This document shows positions 45,246-57,262 of a DNA stretch of 64,000 nucleotides, one piece after another (positions within the stretch are counted from its first letter, which is position 1; the number at the start of each line of letters is the position of its first letter). The notes below the pieces were generated by a model that saw only the letters and a list, made by a program, of their open reading frames with translations, did not search any database and had not been told where the DNA came from. The stretch is from Bacteroidales bacterium. Its GTDB lineage: Bacteria > Bacteroidota > Bacteroidia > Bacteroidales > UBA932. The stretch spans positions 52,710 to 116,709 of the forward strand of contig JAAYJQ010000014.1 in the NCBI GenBank assembly GCA_012522855.1. The letters run 5' to 3'. The position numbers and the translations under genes were made by a program.

Positions 45246-45256
45246 TTGAAACGTTT
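45246..45256 (+). promoter_or_regulatory. second TTGAAACGTTT copy, candidate operator
   Basis: Identical over 11 nt to the sequence at 25842-25852 upstream of the ceramidase-like gene. Here it is followed 8 nt later by an AT-rich -7-like element (45265-45273, TATTTTTTG) and then the metallo-beta-lactamase-fold start at 45304. This suggests a second regulated promoter within the PUL. Confidence 0.4.
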
Positions 45257-45303
45257 ATTACGAATATTTTTTGCCATGTTTGCTAGAGAAAATTGAGGCA
45301 AAC

Positions 45304-46167
45304 ATGAAAAAAGTTATTCTTTCGTTTTTTGCGATGCTGGCGACACTGGTGCTGTCAGCGCAGAATAGTGGTACTGAGGGCCAGCGCCTTCGTGGGGGAT
45401 TCCAGCCGGGATACCAAGAGGAAATCATTTACGAAGGTCCCGATGTGATTTTCCGTCAGATTGACGAACATACCTGGGTAGGAAACGGCAAGGTGATGGC
45501 CAATGAATCCGTTTACCTGATCGAAGGAGCGGACAAGGCCGTTCTTATTGATGCCGGAACCTCCATCAAGAATCTGAAGAAGATCGTTGAGGGCATCACT
45601 TCCAAACCTGTTTCGTTGTACATCACGCATGTGCATCCTGACCACACCGGTTCGGCTGTGAACGATTTTCCCGAACTCTGGATCAACGCCGCCGATGTCG
45701 TGAACGTCCCGATGTTCATGAAGGACTATCCCGGCAAGATCAACTACCTGACTGACGGTGAAATCATCGAATTAGGCGAGCGACAACTAGAGGTCGTGTT
45801 CACCCCGGGCCATACTCCCGGCTCCACGACGTACTTTGACAAAGCGAACCGTTACGGTTTCAGCGGAGACGCTTTCGGTTCCGGAAATCTTTTGCTCACC
45901 ACTAACTTCTCCACACTCTGGAACTCTTGCTCCAGAGTCGAGCGGTACATGGTAAAGCATGAAATTGAGAAAATGTATCCGGGCCACTATAGGGGTTCCA
46001 ATCCCGAAACCCTCCAGCGGATCCGCGATCAAAAGGCGGTGGCCGAAGGTATGCTAGATGGAACCATCAAGGGTGAAACAAATGCCAACGGCATGTTAGG
46101 CTTGAATGGATCAGTCAGCGGAAACGGCTTCCGGATCAGTTATAATGAGATTATGGGTGTAAAGTAG
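45304..46167 (+). CDS. secreted metallo-beta-lactamase-fold hydrolase
   Basis: A 287-residue protein with a signal peptide (MKKVILSFFAMLATLVLSAQ); the frame opens at 45271, but the signal fixes the start at 45304. The zinc site is complete: THVHPDHTGS gives H109, H111, D113 and H114, with H170 in TPGHTPGS, the bridging Asp in FSGDAFG and H228 in YPGHYRG. The family covers glyoxalase II, beta-lactamases, lactonases and other hydrolases. Within a sugar-release locus a lactonase or esterase role is plausible, but no residue settles it. It has its own upstream AT-rich region and a GH106 gene follows 38 nt later. Confidence 0.85.
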   Translation: MKKVILSFFAMLATLVLSAQNSGTEGQRLRGGFQPGYQEEIIYEGPDVIFRQIDEHTWVGNGKVMANESVYLIEGADKAVLIDAGTSIKNLKKIVEGITSKPVSLYITHVHPDHTGSAVNDFPELWINAADVVNVPMFMKDYPGKINYLTDGEIIELGERQLEVVFTPGHTPGSTTYFDKANRYGFSGDAFGSGNLLLTTNFSTLWNSCSRVERYMVKHEIEKMYPGHYRGSNPETLQRIRDQKAVAEGMLDGTIKGETNANGMLGLNGSVSGNGFRISYNEIMGVK

Positions 46168-46205
46168 CGGAGTCTATAACGAACTATTGTTTTATGAACA
46201 TAACA

Positions 46206-49553
<3,348 letters not shown>

Positions 49554-49661
49554 TCGTTTGAATCTTCCTCCCCTCGTTTTCCAGCTCAGCCTGTACATGA
49601 TCATTTCGGATTGGAAAGTCAAGGTTACGAATTTCTTGTGAAACAAAATCACAAAAAACCG

Positions 49662-49669
49662 TACCTTTG
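49662..49669 (+). promoter_or_regulatory. -7 promoter box of the MATE gene
   Basis: TACCTTTG fits TAnnTTTG and lies 11 nt before the ATG at 49681. A TTG at 49636-49638 is 23 nt upstream, somewhat far for a -33 element. It suggests the MATE gene is not part of the PUL transcript. Confidence 0.4.
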
Positions 49670-49680
49670 ACCGTTTCGAA

Positions 49681-51036
49681 ATGGAAGACAGGCTCAGAAA
49701 CCAAATATCGGAAGCGCGTTACTGGAAGATGACCGAATCGCCCGTAGGCCATCTGGTTGTCACGCTGGGCATTCCTTCGGTCATCAGCATGCTGATGGCG
49801 AATCTGTACAACATGGCGGATGCCGCTTTTATAGGGCGGCTGGGCACCTCGGCGTCCGGTGCCATCGGTATCGTGTTCAGTTACATGGTCATCCTGCAGG
49901 CGATCGGATTCATGTTCGGTCAGGGGTCCGGCAGCAAGATTTCCCGTTCGCTGGGAGCGCGGGACCAGGATCGGGCCACCCGCATCGCCTCCACCGGCTT
50001 CCTGTCCGCGATATCTTTCGGACTCGTCATCGGGTTGTCCAGCCTGCTTTTCATGGAACCGCTTCTCCGCTTCCTGGGGAGTACGGACACCATCCTGCCT
50101 TACGCCCGTTCCTACTGCATCTACATCGCTGCCGGCGCTCCCTTCATTATCGGCAGCTTCGTGCTGAACAACATCCTCCGGTACGAAGGATTGGCCAAAA
50201 AGGCCATGGAAGGCCTCGTCGCGGGAGCCATTCTGAACATCTTTCTGGATCCTTTGTTCATTTTCGGATTGCGCATGGGGACAGCCGGCGCAGGGCTCGC
50301 TACGGCGATCTCCCAAGTTGTGAGCTTCAGCATCCTGCTCAGCATGTTTCTGCGGGGGAAAACCCAGAGCCGGATCGTGCTGGACCGGCGTATCTTCCGT
50401 TTCCGGGAGATGTGGGACATCATCGCGGTCGGTTCTCCGAGTCTGATCCGGCAGGCTTGTAACGGAGTGGGCGCGATCCTCCTGAATCACACGGCGGGGC
50501 TGTACGGCGACGCGGCCGTTGCCGCCATGGCCATTGTGGGCCGGATTTCGCACTTCGCTTTCGCCATTGGTGTCGGGTTGGGCCATGGCTATCAGCCGGT
50601 CGCGGGATTCAATTACGGGGCGAAGAAATGGGACCGCTTGAGAGCAGCCTTTCGCTTCACCTTGACCGCGGCCATGGGCATCATGTTCGTTACCTGTCTG
50701 GGCATTCTTCTGGCTGCTGACTCGCTGGTCCAGTTTTTCCGGAACGATCCGGAAGTCATGGCGATCGGCACTCCGGCGCTGCGCTATGCCGCCATCGCCC
50801 TCATGACGCAGCCGATAGCCTTGCTTACGAATATGACCCTTCAGGCGACAGGCAAGTCCCTGGAGGCCTCGATCCTGGCCATGCTCCGTTCCGGCATCTA
50901 CTTTATTCCGGTGCTGCTTCTCTTCGAGCAGGCATTCGGGGTGACGGGCGTCGAACTGGCACAGCCCGTTGCGGACGTTCTCACCATGCTGACCTCCATT
51001 CCCTTCATTCTAGTTTTCTTTCGGAAATTGAGATAA
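49681..51036 (+). CDS. MATE family multidrug/cation efflux transporter
   Basis: A 451-residue inner-membrane protein with about 12 helices in two homologous halves. MATE features include PSVISMLMANLYNMADAAFIG in helices 1-2, FLDPLFIFGLRMGTAGAGLAT and GHGYQPVAGFNYGAKKW. Members exchange Na+ or H+ for cationic drugs or metabolites. It has a separate promoter and no regulator nearby. It flanks the PUL and may simply be a neighbour. Confidence 0.92.
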   Translation: MEDRLRNQISEARYWKMTESPVGHLVVTLGIPSVISMLMANLYNMADAAFIGRLGTSASGAIGIVFSYMVILQAIGFMFGQGSGSKISRSLGARDQDRATRIASTGFLSAISFGLVIGLSSLLFMEPLLRFLGSTDTILPYARSYCIYIAAGAPFIIGSFVLNNILRYEGLAKKAMEGLVAGAILNIFLDPLFIFGLRMGTAGAGLATAISQVVSFSILLSMFLRGKTQSRIVLDRRIFRFREMWDIIAVGSPSLIRQACNGVGAILLNHTAGLYGDAAVAAMAIVGRISHFAFAIGVGLGHGYQPVAGFNYGAKKWDRLRAAFRFTLTAAMGIMFVTCLGILLAADSLVQFFRNDPEVMAIGTPALRYAAIALMTQPIALLTNMTLQATGKSLEASILAMLRSGIYFIPVLLLFEQAFGVTGVELAQPVADVLTMLTSIPFILVFFRKLR

Positions 51037-51051
51037 AGCGCTCCCGCAGCC

Positions 51052-52614
51052 TTACTTTGCGGCGGGGCGGATCGCCAGCGAGAGGATGGACTTGATCGGG
51101 AGACGGACTTCCAGGTCGCCCTTGGCGATCTTGAAATCCTTGAAGACTTCCGGCCTGACCACGTCGGGCTTGTCGAAGTCGTTGAAGTCGCGGATGTCGG
51201 ACGAGGTGAGAATCTGCCCTTCGATCATCCCGGAAACGTTCTTGTCAAAATCCAGAGAGACGATGACATCTTCTTCCAGCCCTGTATTCACCAACGACAC
51301 GTGAATGACTCCGTCGGCATCCCGGGAGGCGGTCGCGCTCACACGTTCCACCTTCCTGCCGCTGCCGGCATCCAGCAGGTCTGAATCGCAGTCCGTTGGG
51401 AGGAATTCAGCGTCTTGGTGCACGTTGTACAGTTTGAAGACGTGGTAAGTCGGGGTCAGGACCATCTTGTCTCCCCGGGTCAGTACCATGGACTGCAGCA
51501 CGTTCGCGATCTGAGCGATATTCGCCATCTTCAGCCGGTCGGTGTGGCGGTGGAAGATGTTGAACGAAAGGGCGGCTACGATGGCGTCGCGCATCGTGTT
51601 CTGCTGGTACAGGTGCCCCCGGACTGTTCCGGGCTCTTCGTCGTACCAGGTCCCCCACTCATCCAGGAGCAGGTCGATCCGCTTGTTCGGGTCATATTGA
51701 TCCATGATGGCTTTGTGGCGCGTGATCACGGTATCGACTTCTACGGCTTTGCCCAAAGTCGCAAGATAATCCTGATCCGTAAATTGCGTTGCGGAGCCTT
51801 TGCGGCCCCAGTTGAGGACCGTATAGTAGTGCAGGGAGAGACCGTGCATCCGGTTTCCGATGTTTTCCATCAGCACTTTCGTCCAGTTGTAGTCGTAGTC
51901 GGATGCACCGCTGGCCACCTTGTAGAGGCGGTTTCCGCTGTAGTTCCGGGTATAGGTGCCGAACTGGCGGTAGAGGTCGGAATAGAACTCGGGGCGCATA
52001 TTCCCCCCGCAGCCCCAACTCTCGTTTCCGATACCGAGGTATTTTACCTTCCAGGGTTCTTCCCGCCCGTTCTTCGCCCGCAGCTCCGCCAGCGGACCGT
52101 CGGCTGCCGTCATGTACTGGACCCATTGGGCCATTTCTTCCGGCGTGCCTGAACCGACATTTCCGCTGATATAGGGCTCGATGCCGAGCATTTCGCAGAA
52201 ATTGAGGAACTCGTGGGTGCCGAAGGAATTGTCCTCGACCGTTCCGCCCCAGTTGGCATTGATCATCGTCGGCCGGGATTCGGCAGGGCCGATTCCGTCG
52301 CGCCAGTGGTATTCATCGGCGAAGCAGCCTCCGGGCCAGCGGAGCACAGGGACCTTGAGATCCTTCAAGGCATTGAACACATCCGTACGGTATCCGTTGA
52401 TGTTGGGAATGTCGGAGTCCGGGCCGACCCACAGGCCGCCGTAGATGCAGGTCCCGAGGTGCTCGGAGAAGTGTCCGTAGATTTCCTTTGGAATGACCTG
52501 GCCGGACGCCGCGTCCTCGTGGACGCTGACTTTTACGGTCCGCTGTGCCATGACGGCGAGGGGAAGCGCGAACAGAGCGAGTGAAAGGGTAAGGATCTTG
52601 ATTGTTTTATTCAT
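51052..52614 (-). CDS. GH51 alpha-L-arabinofuranosidase
   Basis: A 520-residue secreted enzyme with a signal peptide ([24 protein letters not shown]). In-frame ATGs at 52617 and further upstream exist, but the upstream ones overlap the neighbouring gene. The retaining GH51 site is complete: acid/base E198 in [15 protein letters not shown] and nucleophile E319 in [12 protein letters not shown], plus [20 protein letters not shown]. The C-terminal beta-sandwich (about 380-520) is normal. It removes terminal alpha-L-arabinofuranose from arabinan, arabinoxylan or arabinogalactan. It is convergent with the MATE gene and lies beside, not inside, the PUL; it may act on the same plant glycan. Confidence 0.93.
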   Translation of the reverse strand: MNKTIKILTLSLALFALPLAVMAQRTVKVSVHEDAASGQVIPKEIYGHFSEHLGTCIYGGLWVGPDSDIPNINGYRTDVFNALKDLKVPVLRWPGGCFADEYHWRDGIGPAESRPTMINANWGGTVEDNSFGTHEFLNFCEMLGIEPYISGNVGSGTPEEMAQWVQYMTAADGPLAELRAKNGREEPWKVKYLGIGNESWGCGGNMRPEFYSDLYRQFGTYTRNYSGNRLYKVASGASDYDYNWTKVLMENIGNRMHGLSLHYYTVLNWGRKGSATQFTDQDYLATLGKAVEVDTVITRHKAIMDQYDPNKRIDLLLDEWGTWYDEEPGTVRGHLYQQNTMRDAIVAALSFNIFHRHTDRLKMANIAQIANVLQSMVLTRGDKMVLTPTYHVFKLYNVHQDAEFLPTDCDSDLLDAGSGRKVERVSATASRDADGVIHVSLVNTGLEEDVIVSLDFDKNVSGMIEGQILTSSDIRDFNDFDKPDVVRPEVFKDFKIAKGDLEVRLPIKSILSLAIRPAAK

Positions 52615-52657
52615 CATGAATTTGGATATTGGTTTTGGGTTCATGAGTAGGAAAGAA

Positions 52658-53842
52658 TCAAGTTGCACCGGGTTTCCGGTGGGTGCCTTCGTCCCGTCCG
52701 ATCAGACGGCGGATGGGTTTAAAGTCCCCGAAGAAACGGGCTGCGATGACGCGTAGAACCGTGTAGGCAGGTATGGCGATCAGCATGCCCCAGATGCCGC
52801 CGATATGGCCGGCGATCAGCAGCACGATGAAGATTTCCAGCGGACTGGATTTGATGCTGGCTGAATAGATCAGCGGCTGGAAGAGGTAGTTGTCGATCAA
52901 CTGGGTGACCGCGAACACGCCGACCAGGGTGATGAAGACCACCCAAAAGTTCGGATAAATGCCTATGACCACCGCGCTGCTGTACTTGAGCACGACGCCG
53001 AGGATTACCCCGATCGCGCCGCCGATCCAGGGACCCACATAGGGAATGACATTGAGGAGTCCCGCCATGAAGGCGATGCCGATGGCTGGAGTTATGCCCA
53101 TCCGGGCGATCAGCCAGAGCCCCAGGAAGTTCAGCAGCGTGACTCCCAGTACTTCCGTAAGCAGTCCCACGAAGTAGCGGGAAAGCAGGTGTTCAATGTC
53201 TCCGATGGCCTGAATAGCCTCTCCTTCGATACGGTTCGGTACTACTGAGCCTACCATCCGACGGAACAGGCCTTCATCTTTGATGAAGAAGAAAGAGATG
53301 AATACCACAGAAAACAAACCGATTCCGAAAGCGCCGATGGCGGAAGCGACGGACCCCACCACGTTGGTGATGGACGAAGGGAGCAAGTTCGGGTCGAAGG
53401 CCTGCATGATCCAGTCCACCGCTGCAACCTGGATTTTGAAATTCGGGTCCAGATTGGGCACGATCCCTGCCAACCATTGGTTAAACCGGTCGAAAATGGC
53501 ATTGATCTCGCCGCCGGTGACGGAGGCGGTCTGCAGGTTTGCGGAAATGTTCTGCACGATGCTGTAGATCACCGGGAAGATCTGTGTGATGATCCCGAAA
53601 AAGATCACCAGGATGAGAATCAGCGTCAGCATCGCAGAGAGCCAGTCCGGCAGGCGCCAGCTTTTGATTCGCACTTTCTTGAACACTTTCATGATGGGCC
53701 GTCCGATCAGGGCGACCACTGCTGACAGGATGATGTACACCAATACGTTTCTGAAATACCAGCAGAGTGCCAGTATGATGGCCGCCACGACGGCGTACAT
53801 CGTGTATCTGGCCAGTTTGTCTACGCTTCTCTCGTTATTCAT
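52658..53842 (-). CDS. AI-2E family transporter-like membrane protein
   Basis: A 394-residue inner-membrane protein with about eight hydrophobic segments. Family landmarks are the paired N-terminal helices ([18 protein letters not shown] and [15 protein letters not shown]), the soluble middle domain, and the [18 protein letters not shown] motif with the following C-terminal helices. Some members export autoinducer 2, others are Na+/H+ antiporters; the substrate here is unknown. Its start overlaps the HAD gene stop (ATGA), so the two are coupled. Confidence 0.87.
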   Translation of the reverse strand: MNNERSVDKLARYTMYAVVAAIILALCWYFRNVLVYIILSAVVALIGRPIMKVFKKVRIKSWRLPDWLSAMLTLILILVIFFGIITQIFPVIYSIVQNISANLQTASVTGGEINAIFDRFNQWLAGIVPNLDPNFKIQVAAVDWIMQAFDPNLLPSSITNVVGSVASAIGAFGIGLFSVVFISFFFIKDEGLFRRMVGSVVPNRIEGEAIQAIGDIEHLLSRYFVGLLTEVLGVTLLNFLGLWLIARMGITPAIGIAFMAGLLNVIPYVGPWIGGAIGVILGVVLKYSSAVVIGIYPNFWVVFITLVGVFAVTQLIDNYLFQPLIYSASIKSSPLEIFIVLLIAGHIGGIWGMLIAIPAYTVLRVIAARFFGDFKPIRRLIGRDEGTHRKPGAT

Positions 53843-54504
53843 TGTTCTTCCAAGATTGCTTGTTCCAGTTTTTCAGCGCTTTCGACCAATCTCCAGGGGC
53901 GGTGGGCTTCCAGTTCTTTCCGTGGCCGAAATCCCCACAGGACTCCGATCGCGCGCACTCCGGCATTTGCCCCGGTCTGCATGTCCACGTCGGAATCTCC
54001 GATATAAACGACTTCTTCTTTCCGGATGCCGGGAACCGACGCCATGCACTGGAATATGATTTCGGGATCCGGCTTGATCGGATGCCCCTCCCGCTGCCCC
54101 AGGATCCGGACGAAGCGGATTTCCGGGAAAAAGGTCGTCATCAGTTGTTCGGTCCCTTCCTGGTACTTGTTGGAGGCTGTCGCCACCTCCACGCCGGCAG
54201 CGGAAATGCGGTTCAACAGGGCCGGGATTCCGGAATAGGGCCGTGTGCGATCGGCGATGTGGGCGTTGTAAAAGGGAATGAATTCGGCGGTCATCCGGTC
54301 CAGGTTTTCATCGGTGATCCGATCTTGCGGCAATGCGGCCCGGAACAGATTCCGGATCCCCCGGCCCACCATCCGGTTGTATTCTTCCAACGCATGGCCC
54401 GGGAAACCCAGCGCTGCGAGGGCGTGGTTGCAGGCGTTCGCCAAATCATCCAGCGTGTTCAGCAAGGTCCCGTCCAGATCGAATATGGCAAGTTTCGTCC
54501 GCAT
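53839..54504 (-). CDS. HAD-superfamily phosphatase, phosphoglycolate phosphatase-like
   Basis: A 221-residue haloacid dehalogenase hydrolase. Motif I is FDLDGTLLNTLDDL with the nucleophile Asp and acid Asp, motif II VATASNK, motif III the KPDPEI Lys, and motif IV YIGDSDVDMQTGANAG. The helical cap between motifs I and II is of the Gph/PGMB type. It probably hydrolyses 2-phosphoglycolate or a related small phosphate ester. First gene of a pair with the AI-2E family protein. Confidence 0.88.
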   Translation of the reverse strand: MRTKLAIFDLDGTLLNTLDDLANACNHALAALGFPGHALEEYNRMVGRGIRNLFRAALPQDRITDENLDRMTAEFIPFYNAHIADRTRPYSGIPALLNRISAAGVEVATASNKYQEGTEQLMTTFFPEIRFVRILGQREGHPIKPDPEIIFQCMASVPGIRKEEVVYIGDSDVDMQTGANAGVRAIGVLWGFRPRKELEAHRPWRLVESAEKLEQAILEEQ

Positions 54505-54559
54505 CGAATTTTTTCAAAAAAAACGTTTCTTTGTATCTTAGTTTGGCACAACGGGGCGG

Positions 54560-54567
54560 TATCTTTG
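54560..54567 (+). promoter_or_regulatory. -7 promoter box ahead of a 42-residue ORF
   Basis: TATCTTTG, identical to the box of the tRNA-Ser promoter, lies 31 nt before the ATG at 54599. TTTG at 54542 and 54530 are 14 and 26 nt upstream, neither at the ideal distance. Confidence 0.45.
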
Positions 54568-54598
54568 CTGTAGAAAATGAAATTTAAAACACAGCGTC

Positions 54599-54727
54599 AT
54601 GAAAAACACAGTCTTCAATCTCGACCAGCTCTCCGCCTTGATATCTTCCGAGTCTTCCTTCCTTCAGCTCCAGGACATGATCGGGGACATGGGGCTCGAA
54701 ATCACCGACATCGTCCGGGCTGTCTAG
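54599..54727 (+). CDS. small 42-residue hypothetical protein
   Basis: A short ORF in the gap between the HAD and clpC-like genes. It begins MKNTVFNLDQLSALISSESS and continues with LQDMIGDMGLEITDIVRAV. The composition is natural: acidic, amphipathic, predicted helical, with no membrane segment or signal peptide. A -7 box (54560-54567) sits 31 nt upstream. The stop TAG shares the tetramer CTAG with the stop of the convergent clpC-like gene. No family is recognised. The size and character would fit a small regulatory or leader peptide; nothing decides it. Confidence 0.5.
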   Translation: MKNTVFNLDQLSALISSESSFLQLQDMIGDMGLEITDIVRAV

Positions 54728-57087
54728 CTTCTGACGGGCTCCGGTTCCTTCAGCGTGACCAGGGTATTCTCCTTGTCCGTGGTCAGCCCGACCCGGAGCG
54801 TCCGGAGTTCCGCCGAATCCCGCTTTTCCTTTCCCTGCAGGATCCGGTCTGAAATGATGAATTCCGACACCGGATCTTCCACGTACCGCATCACGGCCCG
54901 TTTCAGGGGCCGGGCACCAAAGGCTGGGTCGTAGCCGGCATCGGCGATGAACTTCTTGGCGGAAGGGGTGATCGTCAGTTTGTAACCCGCCTCCGCGGTC
55001 CGCTCGCGCAGATCCTTGAGTTCGATATCGATGATCTGCTCGATGTCGTCCCGGGTCAGCGTGTTGAAGAACACCTGTTCGTCCACCCGGTTGATGAACT
55101 CGGGCGGGAAAGACTTCTTGATGGCTTTTTCGAGCACGGACTGTCGGTTTTGGGTCACATTCTTCCCTGCGGTCGCGAAGCCGACCCCGCTGCCGTATTC
55201 CTCCAGTTCGCGGCTGCCGACATTGGACGTCATGATCACGATGGTGTTCTTGAAATTTACCACCCGTCCGTTGCTGTCTGTCAGATGTCCGTCGTCCAGC
55301 ACTTGCAGGAGCAGATTGAATATGTCGGGATGGGCTTTTTCAATTTCATCCAGCAGGACCACGCAGTAAGGCTTGCGGCGCACCCGCTCGCTCAGCTGCC
55401 CGCCCTCTTCGTAGCCGACGTAACCGGGAGGCGCGCCGATGAGACGAGAGACGGTGAATTTCTCCGTGTATTCGCTCATATCGATGCGCACCATATTCTC
55501 CTCCGAATCGAAAAGATATTCAGCCAGGCACTTGGCAAGCTGGGTCTTCCCGACACCTGTCGGGCCGAAGAAGAGGAAGGTGCCGATCGGGCGGCTCGGA
55601 TCCTTGAGCCCCGCGCGGTTGCGCTGGATGGCGCGGACGACCTTGTCGATGGCGGCATCCTGTCCGATGAGCCGGCTCTGGAGCCGTTCCTTCATCTTCA
55701 GGATCCGGTTGCCTTCGGTTTCCGCGACCTTGTTGACGGGGATCCCCGTCATCTTCGAAACCACAGTCGCGATGTCTTCGGCATCCACCGCATTGCCGGT
55801 CCGCTTATCCTTCGTGAGGTTCAGCCGGATCATGGATCCTGCCTCATCCATGGCATCGATCGCCTTGTCCGGCAGGAACTTGTCGGTAACATAGCGGTCG
55901 GTCAGCCTGGCGCAGGCATCGATGGCTTCTTCGGTGTAAGTCACGTTATGGAAGTCCTCGTAATGGGTCTTGGTATTGTTAAGAATGGAAATGGTCTGGG
56001 GAATGTCGGTCGGCTCGACGACAATCTTCTGGAAGCGCCGGTCGAGGGCACCGTCCTTTTCGACGATCTTGGCGAATTCATCCATGGTCGTGGCGCCGAT
56101 GCACTGGAGTTCTCCGCGGGCCAGCGCGGGTTTGAGCATGTTCGCGGCGTCCAGGCTGCCCTGTGCCCCGCCCGCTCCCACGATCGTGTGGAATTCATCG
56201 ATGAATAGGATGATGTCCGGATTTGTGCTGGCTTCCTTGATGATGGCCTTGAGCCGTTTCTCGAAGTCGCCGCGGTATTTGGTGCCCGCCACGACGGAGG
56301 CGATGTCCAAGGAAATGAGTCGTTTCTTCGCCAGGGCGGGGGAGATGCTTCCTCCCGCGATCCGCTGCGCGATGCCTTCCACAATCGCGGATTTGCCGAC
56401 CCCGGGCTCTCCGATGAGTATCGGATTGTTCTTCTTGCGGCGGCCGAGGATCTCAATCACCCTTGCGATTTCCAGGTCCCGGCCAACCACGGGGTCGAGT
56501 TTGCCTTCCGAGGCGGCTTTGGTCAAGTCGAAGCCGAAGTCCTCGATCTTTATTTTCCCCGGCTTTCCGCCCGGAGCGGATCCGCCGCCTTCTTCTCCCT
56601 CATCGCCCCCCTGTTCCTCGTCCTGCTTCGAAGGGGGTCCCTGCGTGAGCAGGCCTTCATCCCGCATGTAAGCCAGCAGTCGGCTGTAATCTACCCTGTG
56701 CTGGCGCAGGTAAGCTTGGCCGTAGTTTTCGGTCGTACGGCAGAGCGCAAGCAGCAGGTGCAGGGAGCCGGCTTCTCCGGAATTCATTTTCGAAGCTTCC
56801 ATCACGGTGATGCTCAATACGTTCTGGGCATACCGGGTAAAGGATATCTTGTCCGCTTCTTGGAAAGGAATGGATTCGTTCTTGAACAAATGGCTGTCAA
56901 TGAAGCGTTTGAAATCCATCAAATCGACACCGATGCCTGTCATGACGCGGCAGGCGTCATTGTCGGCATGACGCATCATCCCGAGGAAAAGATGATCCGG
57001 ACCGATTCCGTAACTCCCGGTCCGCATCGCCTCCTCCCGAGCGTAGCGAATGATGCTGTTCAGTTCGTCTGATATCTTTATTTCCAT
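54724..57087 (-). CDS. clpC: ClpC/ClpA-type AAA+ ATPase, Clp protease regulatory subunit
   Basis: A 787-residue unfoldase. Two Clp N-repeats (about 1-145) are followed by a Glu/Gly-rich linker (about 148-175). The first AAA domain has GEPGVGKSA (about 222-230) and IILFIDEFHTIVGAGG. A short middle region (about 440-470) precedes the second AAA domain, with FGPTGVGKTQLAK (about 507-519) and VLLDEIEKAHPDIFN. The C-terminal D2-small domain includes GYDPAFGARPLKRA. The middle region is too short for ClpB, so it should hand substrates to ClpP rather than act as a disaggregase. Its promoter at 57114-57144 is divergent from gyrA. Confidence 0.9.
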   Translation of the reverse strand: MEIKISDELNSIIRYAREEAMRTGSYGIGPDHLFLGMMRHADNDACRVMTGIGVDLMDFKRFIDSHLFKNESIPFQEADKISFTRYAQNVLSITVMEASKMNSGEAGSLHLLLALCRTTENYGQAYLRQHRVDYSRLLAYMRDEGLLTQGPPSKQDEEQGGDEGEEGGGSAPGGKPGKIKIEDFGFDLTKAASEGKLDPVVGRDLEIARVIEILGRRKKNNPILIGEPGVGKSAIVEGIAQRIAGGSISPALAKKRLISLDIASVVAGTKYRGDFEKRLKAIIKEASTNPDIILFIDEFHTIVGAGGAQGSLDAANMLKPALARGELQCIGATTMDEFAKIVEKDGALDRRFQKIVVEPTDIPQTISILNNTKTHYEDFHNVTYTEEAIDACARLTDRYVTDKFLPDKAIDAMDEAGSMIRLNLTKDKRTGNAVDAEDIATVVSKMTGIPVNKVAETEGNRILKMKERLQSRLIGQDAAIDKVVRAIQRNRAGLKDPSRPIGTFLFFGPTGVGKTQLAKCLAEYLFDSEENMVRIDMSEYTEKFTVSRLIGAPPGYVGYEEGGQLSERVRRKPYCVVLLDEIEKAHPDIFNLLLQVLDDGHLTDSNGRVVNFKNTIVIMTSNVGSRELEEYGSGVGFATAGKNVTQNRQSVLEKAIKKSFPPEFINRVDEQVFFNTLTRDDIEQIIDIELKDLRERTAEAGYKLTITPSAKKFIADAGYDPAFGARPLKRAVMRYVEDPVSEFIISDRILQGKEKRDSAELRTLRVGLTTDKENTLVTLKEPEPVRS

Positions 57088-57113
57088 CGTTCAATTTTTT
57101 GAATCCTGATTCT

Positions 57114-57144
57114 CAAATATAAGAATTTTACCTCCATTATGCAA
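57114..57144 (-). promoter_or_regulatory. promoter of the clpC-like gene
   Basis: On the minus strand TTG (57142-57144) is followed by a 20-nt spacer and TATATTTG (57114-57121), a full Bacteroidales-type promoter 26 nt before the ATG at 57087. Confidence 0.6.
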
Positions 57145-57200
57145 GATTTGTGCAAGTCGGAAATTCTGCCGTTTTGACGGTGGAGAGACTGTTATTTTTA

Positions 57201-57231
57201 TTGTCCTTGTCATTATTTATTATTAAATTTG
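57201..57231 (+). promoter_or_regulatory. promoter of gyrA
   Basis: TTG (57201-57203), a 20-nt spacer and TAAATTTG (57224-57231) form a Bacteroidales-type promoter 31 nt before the gyrA ATG. It stands back to back with the clpC promoter. Confidence 0.6.
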
Positions 57232-57262
57232 CAAACTTATAGATAGGATTTTTAGTGATTTT

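Noticed and set aside
49681..51036. MATE transporter as a PUL member
   Set aside because: It has its own promoter and no known role in glycan uptake; adjacency alone is weak evidence.
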